Positions 8,585 through 18,560 of a stretch of DNA of 64,000 nucleotides are shown here, one piece after another. The position numbers and the translations under genes are program-made. The notes under the pieces were generated by a model. That model searched no databases. It saw nothing but the letters and a program-made list of their open reading frames with translations, and was not told the origin of the DNA. Numbering within the stretch: position 1 is the stretch's first letter; the number at the start of each line of letters is the position of its first letter. The stretch is from Vibrio aquaticus (GTDB lineage: Bacteria > Pseudomonadota > Gammaproteobacteria > Enterobacterales > Vibrionaceae): the NCBI RefSeq assembly GCF_003970385.1, contig NZ_RXZH01000006.1:124001-188000 (forward strand), in the 5' to 3' direction.

Positions 8585-9379
8585 TTACGCGATGGTATGT
8601 GCTTCACCTGGGAAGGCTGCACTTTCTACGTCTTGCTTGTATTTTGCAACCGCTTTACGCATATCGCCAGTCTCAGCAAGGAAGTTTTTCGAGAATTTTG
8701 GCATGTAGTTCGCCGCAATTCCAAACATATCGTGCATTACAAGAATTTGGCCATCAGTCACATTGCCTGCACCAATACCAATCACAGGCACGTCACACAC
8801 TTCAGTAATACGAGCCGCTAATTCCTTAGGAACACATTCAAGGAGAATGATTTGTGCGCCCGCTTCTTGCAAAGCGAGTGCATCACGAACCATGCGATCG
8901 GCTTTGTCTTGTTCACGGCCTTGAACTTTAAAGCCACCAAAGATGTTTACTGACTGAGGCGTTAAGCCTAAGTGAGCACAAACTGGCACTGCACGTTCTG
9001 TAAGAACTTTAACGGTATCAACTAACCAGTCGCCACCTTCAATTTTAACCATGTTCGCACCAGCACGCATAAGCGTTGCGGCGCTCTCACAAGCCTGCTC
9101 TGGCGTTGCAAAGCTCATAAAGGGCATATCCGCCATTAATAGGCAATTCGGGCTACCAGCGCGCACACAGCGCGTATGATAGGCAATATCTTCAACAGAG
9201 ACAGGTAAAGTTGAAGATTCACCCTGCAGCACCATACCTAAAGAGTCACCCACAAGAAGCACGGGGATCTCTTGGCTTTCAAAAAGCTGAGCAAAGCTTG
9301 CGTCATAAGCAGTTGAAGTCGCAAACTTACGGCCTTCTTGCTTCCATTTCATCAGATCATTGATGGAAATTTTCTTCAT
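8585..9379 (-). CDS. panB: 3-methyl-2-oxobutanoate hydroxymethyltransferase
   Basis: This 264-residue TIM-barrel enzyme adds a hydroxymethyl group from methylene-tetrahydrofolate to 2-oxoisovalerate, giving ketopantoate. Family motifs [15 protein letters not shown] (metal-binding Asp) and MVKIEGGDW, then AHLGLTPQ, are intact. Length is normal. It precedes panC and follows folK by 22 bases, so a folate-related gene and two pantothenate genes share an operon; panB itself uses a folate cofactor. Confidence 0.96.
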   Translation of the reverse strand: MKKISINDLMKWKQEGRKFATSTAYDASFAQLFESQEIPVLLVGDSLGMVLQGESSTLPVSVEDIAYHTRCVRAGSPNCLLMADMPFMSFATPEQACESAATLMRAGANMVKIEGGDWLVDTVKVLTERAVPVCAHLGLTPQSVNIFGGFKVQGREQDKADRMVRDALALQEAGAQIILLECVPKELAARITEVCDVPVIGIGAGNVTDGQILVMHDMFGIAANYMPKFSKNFLAETGDMRKAVAKYKQDVESAAFPGEAHTIA

Positions 9380-9401
9380 GATTGTTCCTTACAGGAGTTG
9401 G

Positions 9402-9887
9402 CTATGATTGCCAAATGCGCAGACCGTTTTTATCAACAACACTCAGTAGGTCGTTCAGTCTGGTCCCACACGGGAGGGTTAAATTTGGTGCGATTTCTGC
9501 AAGCGGATAGAGCACAAACTCGCGCTCTTTCATTCCATAATGAGGAACCGTCAAACGCTCGGAATCCATCACCTCATTGCCATAAAGGAGAATGTCGAGG
9601 TCAAGAGTTCGAGGGCCCCAACGTTCTTCTTTACGGACGCGCCCTTGCTCTAGCTCGATAGTTTGAGTGCAATCAAGCAGTTCAAGCGGCGTTAATTCTG
9701 TGTTTACTTCGACAACCGCGTTGATGTAGTCCGGTTGATCCTGTGGTCCCATTGGTGTGCTGCTGTATAGGGAAGAGCAGTTCACCATGTGACTTTTTGG
9801 TAGCTGCTTTACCGCTTCAATCGCGACTTTTGCTTGTGCTACGGGATCGCCAAGATTACTTCCAACCGCGATAAATACCGTGATCAT
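9402..9887 (-). CDS. folK: 2-amino-4-hydroxy-6-hydroxymethyldihydropteridine pyrophosphokinase
   Basis: This 161-residue enzyme transfers pyrophosphate from ATP to 6-hydroxymethyl-7,8-dihydropterin in folate synthesis. Motifs VFIAVGSNLGDP near the start and EERWGPRTLDLDILLYG (about residues 85-101, with the magnesium-binding Asp pair) are the PPPK signature. Its start codon overlaps the pcnB stop by four bases (ATGA), indicating translational coupling. Confidence 0.95.
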   Translation of the reverse strand: MITVFIAVGSNLGDPVAQAKVAIEAVKQLPKSHMVNCSSLYSSTPMGPQDQPDYINAVVEVNTELTPLELLDCTQTIELEQGRVRKEERWGPRTLDLDILLYGNEVMDSERLTVPHYGMKEREFVLYPLAEIAPNLTLPCGTRLNDLLSVVDKNGLRIWQS

Positions 9888-11245
9888 GATGAAGCCTTGG
9901 TTTTTTTCTTACGGTAGTTTTTACGGCGGCGCTGTTTAGGATGTCCTTCGCCTGCGTCATCTAGGTCTGCGACCATGGCTTGACGCATATTACGGCCGGC
10001 GTTTTGGAAGGTGTCCCACCATTTTGCTAGGTGCTGAACATCACCTTGTTCAATCTCGCCACGCATTTCGAGGAAATCAAAACCCGCACGGAATTTGTTC
10101 AGTTCCATTAAGCGGAAGGCGCGTTTACCGTTACGGCGAGGCAGGCGTGTTTGCAACTGCCAAATTTCACGGATCGTCGCAGTATGACGGCGAGGAATCG
10201 CAATGGTGCGAACTTGGTCATCAAGGATGTAGTTGCTCGCTTCCATGATCGCGTCATAAGAGGAAAGCTTACGTGTTTCCATCAGCTGCTTAGCTTTCTC
10301 TTGCAGCGGGTACCAAAGCATTGCTGCAAACATAAAGGCTGGGTTGATACGCTTACCTTCTTCGATGCGTTGATCGGTTGAATCAAGCACCAAGTCCAAC
10401 ATCTGCTCGGTTGGCGAAGAGTAATCTTCGGTAAAGAATTCCGCAATAGTCGGGAATAACTGCTGGAATAGGTTGTACTCACGCATTAAGTGGTACGTTT
10501 CTAGACCATACCCAGATTGAAGCATCTTAAGAGATTCTTCATATAGACGAGCGGCAGGAATATCTTGAAGTAACGTGGCCATCTCTTCGATAGGCGCAGC
10601 GGTTTCTTCTTCAATATCAAAATCGAGTTTAACTGCAAATCGAATGGCACGAAGCATACGAACTGGATCTTCACGGTAACGTGTTTCTGGATCACCCAAT
10701 AGGCGAACCAGTTTGTCATTTAAATCTTCGTTACCGCCAGCGTAGTCGTGAATCGAATAGTCGCTGATGTTGTAGTACATCGCGTTAATGGTGAAATCTC
10801 GACGCTCGGCATCTTCATCAATGGTGCCGTAAACGTTGTCACGCAGTAGCATCCCTTCTTTGGATTGCTGTGAAACGTTCTTACTCGGTTCTTGATGGTG
10901 TCCACGGAAGGTGGCGACTTCAATAATATCGCGGCCAAACATAATATGGGCAAGGCGGAAACGGCGGCCAATCAGGCGACAGTTTCTGAACAGGTTTTTA
11001 ATCTGCTCTGGCGTTGCGTTAGTCGCAATATCAAAATCTTTAGGTTGCTGTCCTAGTAATAAATCACGGACTCCACCACCGACTAGGTACGCATCAAAGC
11101 CTGCACCATTTAGGCGATAAAGCACCTTCAATGCATTATCACTGATCTGTTTGCGCGAGATGTTATGTTCTTGGCGAGTAATAATATTTAAAGCAATATC
11201 AGAGAATGTTTCTGTTTTGCTTGGTGTATTGTCGTTTTTGTTCAT
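9884..11245 (-). CDS. pcnB: Poly(A) polymerase I
   Basis: The enzyme adds poly(A) tails to RNA 3' ends and so speeds decay. It belongs to the class II nucleotidyltransferase family: LVGGGVRDLLLG and PKDFDIATNATPEQ (catalytic Asp pair) lie about 50-90 residues in. The C-terminus is strongly basic (about HPKQRRRKNYRKKKTK), typical of PcnB and not of CCA-adding enzymes. With the ATG at 11245 (MNKNDNTPSK) it has 453 residues. Neither this ATG, the one two codons earlier (11251), nor a TTG at 11269 has a convincing Shine-Dalgarno, so the start is uncertain. E. coli pcnB is also poorly initiated. Confidence 0.93.
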   Translation of the reverse strand: MNKNDNTPSKTETFSDIALNIITRQEHNISRKQISDNALKVLYRLNGAGFDAYLVGGGVRDLLLGQQPKDFDIATNATPEQIKNLFRNCRLIGRRFRLAHIMFGRDIIEVATFRGHHQEPSKNVSQQSKEGMLLRDNVYGTIDEDAERRDFTINAMYYNISDYSIHDYAGGNEDLNDKLVRLLGDPETRYREDPVRMLRAIRFAVKLDFDIEEETAAPIEEMATLLQDIPAARLYEESLKMLQSGYGLETYHLMREYNLFQQLFPTIAEFFTEDYSSPTEQMLDLVLDSTDQRIEEGKRINPAFMFAAMLWYPLQEKAKQLMETRKLSSYDAIMEASNYILDDQVRTIAIPRRHTATIREIWQLQTRLPRRNGKRAFRLMELNKFRAGFDFLEMRGEIEQGDVQHLAKWWDTFQNAGRNMRQAMVADLDDAGEGHPKQRRRKNYRKKKTKASS

Positions 11246-11331
11246 GTGCATCTGGCAATAATTGGTCAAGCCAACCTTGCTTGAGTTAAAGATTTAGGCC
11301 CAATAGGGGCGAATTTGCGGCTAATAATAGC

Positions 11332-12222
11332 CTACACCGAGCGGTTTGAGAACATGGGTGTGATCTCAGTCGATTCTGGAAGTTGACTTAAGTGCCATTT
11401 TTCTACTCCCCACTGAATGATTTCACCGATCGCTGCTGCTCTAATTTCTTCATTAATATCAAACCCTAAGAAAGACATTGCATCAAGAAGCGCGGGCTTA
11501 GGGTTGCGATTATCAATGGCTTTTGCGTGATTCTGTTTCGAGAGCTTTTGGCCATTCTTGTCCAAAGCTAACGGTAAATGAAGATAGCTTACCGGTGATT
11601 GATTAAGCATTTTATACAGGCTGATTTGTCGGCCTGTTGGTTCAATCAAATCGGCCCCTCGAACGACTTCTGTAATCCCTTGGTCGATATCATCTAACAC
11701 GACAGCAAGGTTATAGGCAAAAAGTCCGTCTCGGCGCTTAATGATGAAGTCCTCATCGGCCAATTGAGTCGGAATCGTTAATACGTGGTGGCGCTTGTCT
11801 TCAAATTGGTAGATCGGATGGTTCATACGTAAGCGAATCGAGCATTGATCATGATTCGTCAGGGCTAAATCCCGACATGTCGCCATATAAAAACCACCAG
11901 CAGCTTTAATTTGCTTACGGGTACACTGGCAGTAATACGCTTGCCCCGATTGTAGCCACGTATTGATTTGGTCTTGATAGAGATCGTGACGCTCGCTTTG
12001 GTAAACAACCTCACCGTCCCAATGAAGTTGATAAGCTTCTAAGGTCTCTAAGATAAGTTTACTTGCGCCGGGCATCTCTCTTGGCGGATCGAGATCCTCA
12101 ATGCGAACGAGCCACTGACCTCGTTGAGATTTGGCTTGAAAGTAACTGCCTAACGCAGCGATTAAAGAGCCAAAATGCAAAGGGCCAGAAGGCGAGGGAG
12201 CAAAACGACCAATATAACTCAT
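11332..12222 (-). CDS. gluQ: Glutamyl-Q tRNA(Asp) synthetase
   Basis: This is a truncated relative of glutamyl-tRNA synthetase (296 residues, no anticodon-binding domain). It attaches glutamate to queuosine in tRNA(Asp). The class I motif appears as FAPSPSGPLHFGSL and the second motif as KLSKQN. The cysteine pair in YYCQCTRKQI and later Cys in TCRDL form the zinc site. It follows dksA, the classical arrangement dksA-gluQ-pcnB. A terminator sits between dksA and this gene, so its expression depends on read-through or its own promoter. Confidence 0.94.
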   Translation of the reverse strand: MSYIGRFAPSPSGPLHFGSLIAALGSYFQAKSQRGQWLVRIEDLDPPREMPGASKLILETLEAYQLHWDGEVVYQSERHDLYQDQINTWLQSGQAYYCQCTRKQIKAAGGFYMATCRDLALTNHDQCSIRLRMNHPIYQFEDKRHHVLTIPTQLADEDFIIKRRDGLFAYNLAVVLDDIDQGITEVVRGADLIEPTGRQISLYKMLNQSPVSYLHLPLALDKNGQKLSKQNHAKAIDNRNPKPALLDAMSFLGFDINEEIRAAAIGEIIQWGVEKWHLSQLPESTEITPMFSNRSV

Positions 12223-12245
12223 AGTGGAACTCTGAATCTAATAAA

Positions 12246-12273
12246 CCAAAAAGGGAGCCAAGGCTCCCTTCAA
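12246..12273 (-). terminator. Intrinsic terminator between dksA and gluQ
   Basis: The inverted repeat AAGGGAGCC/GGCTCCCTT has a two-base centre. Read on the minus strand it is followed by TTTTT. It lies 20 bases after the dksA stop and would limit read-through into gluQ-pcnB-folK-panBC. Confidence 0.75.
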
Positions 12274-12292
12274 TAGTCAGTCAAAGCGTCAA

Positions 12293-12739
12293 TTAGCCTT
12301 GCATCTGCTTTTCTTTGATTTCTGCAAGTGTTTTACAGTCAATACAAAGGTCTGCTGTTGGGCGAGCTTCAAGACGACGAATACCGATCTCAACGCCACA
12401 AGATTCACAGAAGCCAAAATCGTCTTCTTCGATTTTGTTTAGTGTCTTCTCGATCTTCTTGATTAGGCGACGTTCGCGATCACGGTTACGTAGCTCTAAG
12501 CTGAACTCTTCTTCTTGAGAAGCGCGGTCAACGGGATCAGGAAAGTTTGCTGCTTCGTCCTGCATATGGTGTACAGTGCGATCAACTTCTTCCATGAGCT
12601 GGTTGCGCCAAGCTGATAAAATTTTTGTAAAATGAGCCATTTGCTCAGGTGACATGTACTCTTCACCTGCTTTCTCTTGGTATGGCTCAACCCCTGCAAT
12701 GGCTAGGATGCCTAGCGCTTTTTTCTTTGATTCTGGCAT
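12293..12739 (-). CDS. dksA: RNA polymerase-binding transcription factor DksA
   Basis: This 148-residue protein inserts a coiled coil into the RNA polymerase secondary channel and, with ppGpp, remodels transcription. The coiled-coil tip motif [11 protein letters not shown] with both acidic residues is intact. The zinc finger is C-x2-C (CESC) followed 17 residues later by C-x2-C (CIDC). The extreme N-terminus ([21 protein letters not shown]) matches full-length gammaproteobacterial DksA. It heads the minus-strand cluster. Confidence 0.97.
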   Translation of the reverse strand: MPESKKKALGILAIAGVEPYQEKAGEEYMSPEQMAHFTKILSAWRNQLMEEVDRTVHHMQDEAANFPDPVDRASQEEEFSLELRNRDRERRLIKKIEKTLNKIEEDDFGFCESCGVEIGIRRLEARPTADLCIDCKTLAEIKEKQMQG

Positions 12740-12877
12740 GCAGCATCTCCTACTAACACCTAGTCAACTGCGCTCGCAGTCAATTTAAGGCGGGTATCTA
12801 TAGCAAAAAGAGTCATCGGAGGCAAATACTGATGAGTAAAGTTATTGTCAATGTGAAGGTGCCATCATTTTTAGTCG

Positions 12878-13591
12878 TTAATGACTGAAACCTATCGCTT
12901 CCGTTAACTTTATCTCATTATTTGAAAGCTCGGCTTTGTAGCACAGAACTTCCACTCCTTGCTCTTGAGCGTATTTAAGTAATTGTGAATATTTGGCGTC
13001 TATATGGAGTGCCGGAGAAACTTTTTCAATCCCTGAATGTAAAACAGTGAATAAAAGTACCGCTCTGCTTCCATTTTGCGCCATTTCAGTCAGCTCTCTG
13101 AGGTGCTTTTGACCTCGGGTAGTCACTGCATCAGGGAAGTAACCTTGCCCCTGATTATCCTCATCCAATAAGGTGACGCTTTTTACCTCTATATAGCATT
13201 TTGGTTCAGTTTCTGAGTTGAGCAAGATATCAATCCGACTATTTTCTTTACCATATTTCACTTCGGTTTGAAGTTGATCGTAATCTTGCAGCTCTTTAAT
13301 AACCCCAGACTCGATAGCCTCAACGGCCAATTGGTTGGCTCGTGCGGTATTGATACAGATCTGATGCCCTTGCGCGGTTTCGGTTAATTCCCAGCTGTTC
13401 GGGTATTTTCGTTTCGGATTGTCTGAGGTTGAATACCACACCTTATTGCCTGGTGTAGCACAGCCCGTCATTGCGCCCGTATTGGCACAGTGAATTGTGC
13501 GTTCGCTGCCATCGGGTAACGTAATGTCGGTCAGGAAGCGTTTGTAGCGTTTAATTAAGGTTGCCGATTCTAATGGCGGTTCAAACTTCAT
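12878..13591 (-). CDS. sfsA: SfsA sugar fermentation stimulation family protein
   Basis: This 237-residue protein belongs to the SfsA family, with an N-terminal OB-like domain ([15 protein letters not shown] start, here [16 protein letters not shown]) and a C-terminal nuclease-like fold (RIDILLN...[10 protein letters not shown]). The D...EVK pattern resembles restriction-endonuclease-like catalytic motifs. The function is not firmly established; E. coli SfsA binds DNA and affects sugar fermentation genes. The gene stands upstream of dksA, as in enterics, and is divergent from hrpB. Confidence 0.92.
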   Translation of the reverse strand: MKFEPPLESATLIKRYKRFLTDITLPDGSERTIHCANTGAMTGCATPGNKVWYSTSDNPKRKYPNSWELTETAQGHQICINTARANQLAVEAIESGVIKELQDYDQLQTEVKYGKENSRIDILLNSETEPKCYIEVKSVTLLDEDNQGQGYFPDAVTTRGQKHLRELTEMAQNGSRAVLLFTVLHSGIEKVSPALHIDAKYSQLLKYAQEQGVEVLCYKAELSNNEIKLTEAIGFSH

Positions 13592-13646
13592 TTGGCACTG
13601 TTTTTATGTACAATAGTTGCACTCATTACACCACAAGGTTTCCCCA

Positions 13647-16100
13647 TTGTCACAATTGCCTATTCAAGGCGTGATGCCAGAGCTGCTCTCTGGTGTTCGC
13701 GACAATTCTCAGCTCATTCTTAAAGCGGCACCCGGTGCGGGTAAGTCGACCTATTTCCCGTTGCAATTGCTGTTGGAGGAGGTCGTTAGTGGCAAAATCA
13801 TTATGCTTGAACCAAGGCGTTTAGCGGCGAGGAATATCGCTCGTTATCTCGCAAGTCAATTGGGGGAAAGCGTCGGTGAGCGAGTTGGCTATCGAGTACG
13901 TGGGGAAAATAAAACCAGCCCACAGACTCAACTCGAAGTGGTCACGGAAGGAGTTCTGACTCGAATGATTCAGTCTGATCCTGAATTGTCAGGAGTGGAT
14001 TTGATCATCTTTGACGAGTTTCATGAACGCAGTATTCATGCCGATACCGCTCTCGCTTTTTGTTTAGAAATTCAAGAAGCGTTGCGAGATGATCTTAAGC
14101 TGGTGGTCATGTCAGCAACGTTGGATCACAACGCGTTGGGCAAACTGCTGCCAGAGGCTCAGTTTGTGGAGTCTCAAGGTCGAAGTCACCCTGTCGAGTA
14201 TCGTTATGCGCCTATGAAGGCAAATGATCGTTTAGAAGATGTGATGGCAAAACAGATCGTCAGTTTGATCAACAGTGAATCAGGCTCGCTATTGGCCTTT
14301 CTTCCCGGTGTGGCGGCGATTAAGCGTGTTGAAGAGCGATTACAAACCTTACCTTCCGATGTGCAAATTTGTCCATTGTATGGCCAGCTTGAGTTCGCTC
14401 AGCAACAAGCTGCGATCCAACCAGCTAGTGATGGCAAACGCAAAATCGTGTTAGCGACCAATATTGCCGAAACTTCCTTAACCATTGAAGGTATTCGTTT
14501 AGTGGTCGATTCAGGTTTAGAGCGTGTTGCTAAATTCGATCTGAAAAGTGGCGTGACCAAACTGGAACAAACTCGTATAGCTCAATCTTCTGCAGAGCAG
14601 CGAGCAGGGCGCGCAGGGCGCATTGAATCTGGTATTTGTGTCAGGCTGTACAGTGAAAGCCAGTTAGCTCAGCAACCTTATGTGCCGCAGCCTGAAATTG
14701 TGCACACTGATTTATCTAATCTAGTGTTAGAACTGGCCCAATGGGGCGCACAGGATCCGAACGAGTTAAGTTGGCTAGATGTGCCTCCTTCTGCGGCCAT
14801 TAGTCAAGCAAAAAGCTTATTACAGCAGCTTGGACTGATTGATGACAAAGGGCAGCTGACGGAGTCTGGCAAAAAGGCCGGGGAGTTAGGATTAGATCCC
14901 CGCTCAAGTGCCATGTTAGCGGGAGCGCAGCATCACACCAAAACAGCCGTTGCCATTGTGGCATTACTGGAAGATCCTGAACGCAATACACTCGATTTTC
15001 TCCATAGTGTCCATCGGTTTAAATCTGGCAAACATTCCAAACAGCGCATTGTGATGCAGCGTGCTAAAGCGTTAGCTGCTCGACTAGGTATCCGATTTGA
15101 TTTGGGTGATATTGAGGAATCTCAGGTCGCCACTTTATTAGCGATCGCGTTTCCTGATCGAATTGGTCAATCTCGTCTGAATCAACTTGGCCGCTTTGTG
15201 TTAGCAAATGGACATGGCGCTGATGTTCAAGAAACCGAACGCCTCGCCAGCAGTGATTATATTGTGGTGCTGGATCTCATGCGTAGTCACTCTGATTCCT
15301 CAAGGATCTTCTCCGCAGTAGAGCTTGATATTTATTCGCTTCAGCAGACCAATTCAGCTTTATTCGAAAGCATCGAAAGCGTCGATTGGGATGAAAAACG
15401 AGGCAAGCTAGTGGCTGAAAAACAGCTCAAGCTAGGGCGCTTAATCATCGAGCGTGTTGCGTTGCCCGAGCCTTCTAGCGAAAAAATGACGCAAGCTTTA
15501 CTTAATTTCATCCAACGAAAAGGGCTTTCAGTATTAAATTGGTCAGAGGCGAGTAAGGCGCTGCTAGAGCGTTTGCGTTGCGGGCAAGAGTGGTTACCAG
15601 ATCAGTCGTGGCCAGATTTAAGCGAAGCGGGGTTAGTTGCACATTTGGATAAGTGGTTAGAGCCTTACTTAAATGGTGTTAACTCAGTCAAAGCGTTGGC
15701 TAAAGTCGATTTGCATGCGGCACTATTAGCTTACCTAGGCTGGCCACTCAATCAAGAAATTGATCAGTGGTTACCGACCCATTATCAGGTTCCGACCGGC
15801 AGCAAGAAAGCGATACGTTATCAACAAGGACAAGACCCTGTGCTTTCAGTACGTATGCAAGAGGTGTTTGGCGAGCAATCCTCTCCTCAAATTGCACAAG
15901 GACGAAAGACGCTCGTTTTAGAGCTGCTTTCTCCTGCTCAACGCCCATTGCAAGTGACGCGTGATCTCGCCAGTTTTTGGTCAGGTTCTTACAAAGAAGT
16001 CCAGAAAGAGATGAAAGGGCGCTACCCTAAGCATGTATGGCCAGATGACCCTGCAAACCACGTAGCTACGACAAAAACAAAACGACAGTTAAACTCATGA
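13647..16100 (+). CDS. hrpB: ATP-dependent helicase HrpB (DEAH-box)
   Basis: This 817-residue DEAH/RHA helicase has Walker A APGAGKST, a DEFH box (IFDEFHERS), SATLD (motif III) and QRAGRAGR (motif VI) in the first half, then the HrpB-specific C-terminus ending in EMKGRYPKHVWPDDPAN. Its cellular substrate is not known. I use the TTG at 13647 (MSQLPIQ..), which aligns with E. coli HrpB MSSLPV and has AAGG eight bases upstream; a TTG at 13617 is an alternative. Its stop overlaps the mrcB start by four bases (ATGA). Confidence 0.92.
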   Translation: MSQLPIQGVMPELLSGVRDNSQLILKAAPGAGKSTYFPLQLLLEEVVSGKIIMLEPRRLAARNIARYLASQLGESVGERVGYRVRGENKTSPQTQLEVVTEGVLTRMIQSDPELSGVDLIIFDEFHERSIHADTALAFCLEIQEALRDDLKLVVMSATLDHNALGKLLPEAQFVESQGRSHPVEYRYAPMKANDRLEDVMAKQIVSLINSESGSLLAFLPGVAAIKRVEERLQTLPSDVQICPLYGQLEFAQQQAAIQPASDGKRKIVLATNIAETSLTIEGIRLVVDSGLERVAKFDLKSGVTKLEQTRIAQSSAEQRAGRAGRIESGICVRLYSESQLAQQPYVPQPEIVHTDLSNLVLELAQWGAQDPNELSWLDVPPSAAISQAKSLLQQLGLIDDKGQLTESGKKAGELGLDPRSSAMLAGAQHHTKTAVAIVALLEDPERNTLDFLHSVHRFKSGKHSKQRIVMQRAKALAARLGIRFDLGDIEESQVATLLAIAFPDRIGQSRLNQLGRFVLANGHGADVQETERLASSDYIVVLDLMRSHSDSSRIFSAVELDIYSLQQTNSALFESIESVDWDEKRGKLVAEKQLKLGRLIIERVALPEPSSEKMTQALLNFIQRKGLSVLNWSEASKALLERLRCGQEWLPDQSWPDLSEAGLVAHLDKWLEPYLNGVNSVKALAKVDLHAALLAYLGWPLNQEIDQWLPTHYQVPTGSKKAIRYQQGQDPVLSVRMQEVFGEQSSPQIAQGRKTLVLELLSPAQRPLQVTRDLASFWSGSYKEVQKEMKGRYPKHVWPDDPANHVATTKTKRQLNS

Positions 16101-18463
16101 CCAAGAAAACCACCACGACAAAACCAAAGTCGACAACAACCAAGAAGCCGGCTCGCAAACGTGCATCAAAACCCAGAAAACCGGCCAACAAAAAAGATGG
16201 GCAGAAGAGTTGGCTTAAAATGCTATGGGGTATTGGCTGGAAGCTCGGTGTGGCTGTATTTGCAGTGCTGCTGTTTGTTGGAATCTACTTAGATACAGTG
16301 GTGAAGCAGCGCTTTGAAGGGCAGCTGTTTGATTTACCTACCGTGGTTTATGCGCGCATCCTCAATTTAGCGCCGAGCGATAACATTACCATTCAAGAAG
16401 TGCGTAATGAATTAGATGTCTTGAACTACCGCAAAGTTCGTCAGCCGCGCTACCCAGGGGAGTATTCCTCGTCTTCAACCAAGATCGAAGTGATCCGTCG
16501 TCCTTTCGAATTCAGTGATGGGCCTGAACCGGATCGTCATGTGATGCTTCACTTTGACTCTAATAGCCTGACGCGTATTCAATCTTTAGAAAGAAAAGGC
16601 GATATGGGTTACTTGCGCATTGAGCCAAAGATGCTCGGCATGCTTGAAAAGAATCATGATGAGCAACGTTTGTTCCTGCGTCGTGATCAGTTCCCAGAAG
16701 TGATGGTGGATGCCTTGTTGGTGACTGAAGATAGAAACTTCTATCAACATGACGGCGTTTCTCCGCTAGCGATCGCTCGTGCTATGGTGGCGAACGTCAA
16801 AGCAGGTCGAACCGTTCAAGGGGGCAGTACCTTAACGCAGCAGTTGGCTAAAAACATCTTCTTGTCGAGTGACCGAACCTTATGGCGAAAGGTGCGAGAG
16901 GCGTATATTGCCTTGATATTGGATTATCGTTACAGCAAAGACCGTATTTTAGAAGCTTACTTGAATGAGGTTTACCTTGGTCAAAGTGGCGGTGAGGCGA
17001 TTCATGGTTTTGGTTTGGCTTCACGTCTTTATTTTGGCCAGCCAATCCAAGAGCTGCGAATTGATCAGTTGGCACTGTTAGTGGGTATGGTGAAAGGCCC
17101 GTCCTATTACAACCCGGTGCGTTTTCCAGAACGTGCTAAAAAACGTCGAGACTTAGTGCTGCGATTGATGATGCAGCAAGACATACTGACGGCTGCTCAG
17201 TTTGATATGGCCGCTAGCAGACCATTAGATATTCAAGATAATCCTAGAATTGCCAGTCGTCAGCCGGCTTATTTTCAGCAGTTGAAAATCGAACTGAAAG
17301 AGAAAGTGGGCGACGCTTTCCAATCTGATGTGGGTTTACGAGTGTTTACTTCTCTCGACCCGGTTTCTCAACAAAAGCTAGAGCAAGCGATAGCGAAAAA
17401 GATCCCTCAACTCGCCAGTGTGGCTGGTAAATCATTAGAGGGTGCTGCGGTGGCGGTGGATCGCCACACCGGTGAGATACGCGCCATGGTGGGCGGTAAG
17501 CGAACGGGTTATGACGGTTTTAACCGTGCTCTGAATGCCAGCCGACAAATCGGTTCATTGGCGAAACCTGCGGTGTATTTGGCAGCGCTTGAGCAGCCTG
17601 AAAAGTATAACCTAGCAACGACACTGCACGATAAGCCAATCAGCTTAAAAGGCAGCAAAGGCAATGTGTGGTCGCCTCGTAACTACGATCGTAAGTTCCG
17701 CGGTGATGTGCCACTGTATACAGCTTTAGCCAAGTCGTTAAATGTGCCGACCGTCGAACTGGGCATGCAAGTTGGGATTCCTAGAGTGGTTGAGACGCTT
17801 GAGAAGCTGGGGGTGGATGAAAATGAGATTCGTCCTGTGCCGTCGATGTTCTTAGGTTCGTTTACCTTAACGCCATTTCAGGTAGCGCAAATGTACCAAA
17901 CGCTGACCAACTCAGGCCGACAAGCCAAGCTCTCAGCGCTGCGTTCAGTGATTGATTTAGAGGGGAATATTCTGTTTCAGTCTTTACCAAGCGCGTCTCA
18001 AACGGTTGACCAACAGGCGGCTTGGCTCACGACTTATGCTATGAAGCGTGGTGTCTTGGAAGGTACGGGTCGTTACTTAAATAGTCAGTTTTCATGGGCG
18101 GCATTGGCTGGTAAAACCGGAACCAGTAACGATACACGTGACAGTTGGTTTGTCGGCGTTGATGGCCGAGAAGTGACGACGATTTGGTTAGGTCGAGATG
18201 ACAACAAACCGACTAAGTTAACTGGTTCAAGTGGCGCTCTGCGTGTTTATGCTGAATACCTGAATCACCGAATTCCACAGAAGCTAACCTTACCCTGGCC
18301 ACAAGAAATTGGCACTTATGGCTTCAGTAAAACGGCGCAGGGGAGCTTGGAGCTTGATTGTCAGAACGGGTTTAAGTTGCCCGTCTGGGATGCACAAGGC
18401 ACCTTTAAGAGTCATTGTGACAATCAACCAAAGCAATGGATTAAGAAATTATTCAGTTGGTAG
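16097..18463 (+). CDS. mrcB: Penicillin-binding protein 1B (bifunctional glycosyltransferase/transpeptidase)
   Basis: This 788-residue inner-membrane enzyme polymerises and crosslinks peptidoglycan. A Lys/Thr-rich cytoplasmic tail (residues 1-37) precedes one transmembrane helix (about 46-68) and a UB2H-type domain. The GT51 domain carries TEDRNFYQHDG and GGSTLTQQLAKN. The transpeptidase domain has SLAK (SxxK), SLN (SxN) and KTGTS. It overlaps hrpB by four bases, so the helicase and cell-wall synthase are translated together, as in other gammaproteobacteria. Confidence 0.97.
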   Translation: MTKKTTTTKPKSTTTKKPARKRASKPRKPANKKDGQKSWLKMLWGIGWKLGVAVFAVLLFVGIYLDTVVKQRFEGQLFDLPTVVYARILNLAPSDNITIQEVRNELDVLNYRKVRQPRYPGEYSSSSTKIEVIRRPFEFSDGPEPDRHVMLHFDSNSLTRIQSLERKGDMGYLRIEPKMLGMLEKNHDEQRLFLRRDQFPEVMVDALLVTEDRNFYQHDGVSPLAIARAMVANVKAGRTVQGGSTLTQQLAKNIFLSSDRTLWRKVREAYIALILDYRYSKDRILEAYLNEVYLGQSGGEAIHGFGLASRLYFGQPIQELRIDQLALLVGMVKGPSYYNPVRFPERAKKRRDLVLRLMMQQDILTAAQFDMAASRPLDIQDNPRIASRQPAYFQQLKIELKEKVGDAFQSDVGLRVFTSLDPVSQQKLEQAIAKKIPQLASVAGKSLEGAAVAVDRHTGEIRAMVGGKRTGYDGFNRALNASRQIGSLAKPAVYLAALEQPEKYNLATTLHDKPISLKGSKGNVWSPRNYDRKFRGDVPLYTALAKSLNVPTVELGMQVGIPRVVETLEKLGVDENEIRPVPSMFLGSFTLTPFQVAQMYQTLTNSGRQAKLSALRSVIDLEGNILFQSLPSASQTVDQQAAWLTTYAMKRGVLEGTGRYLNSQFSWAALAGKTGTSNDTRDSWFVGVDGREVTTIWLGRDDNKPTKLTGSSGALRVYAEYLNHRIPQKLTLPWPQEIGTYGFSKTAQGSLELDCQNGFKLPVWDAQGTFKSHCDNQPKQWIKKLFSW

Positions 18464-18560
18464 AAGCGACAAGCTAGGAATGGTAAGAGAAATTAACGCT
18501 TTACGGTTATTTCACCACCCAGTATAAACGTAGTCATCACTTTAGAAAGGAACTCGCACC

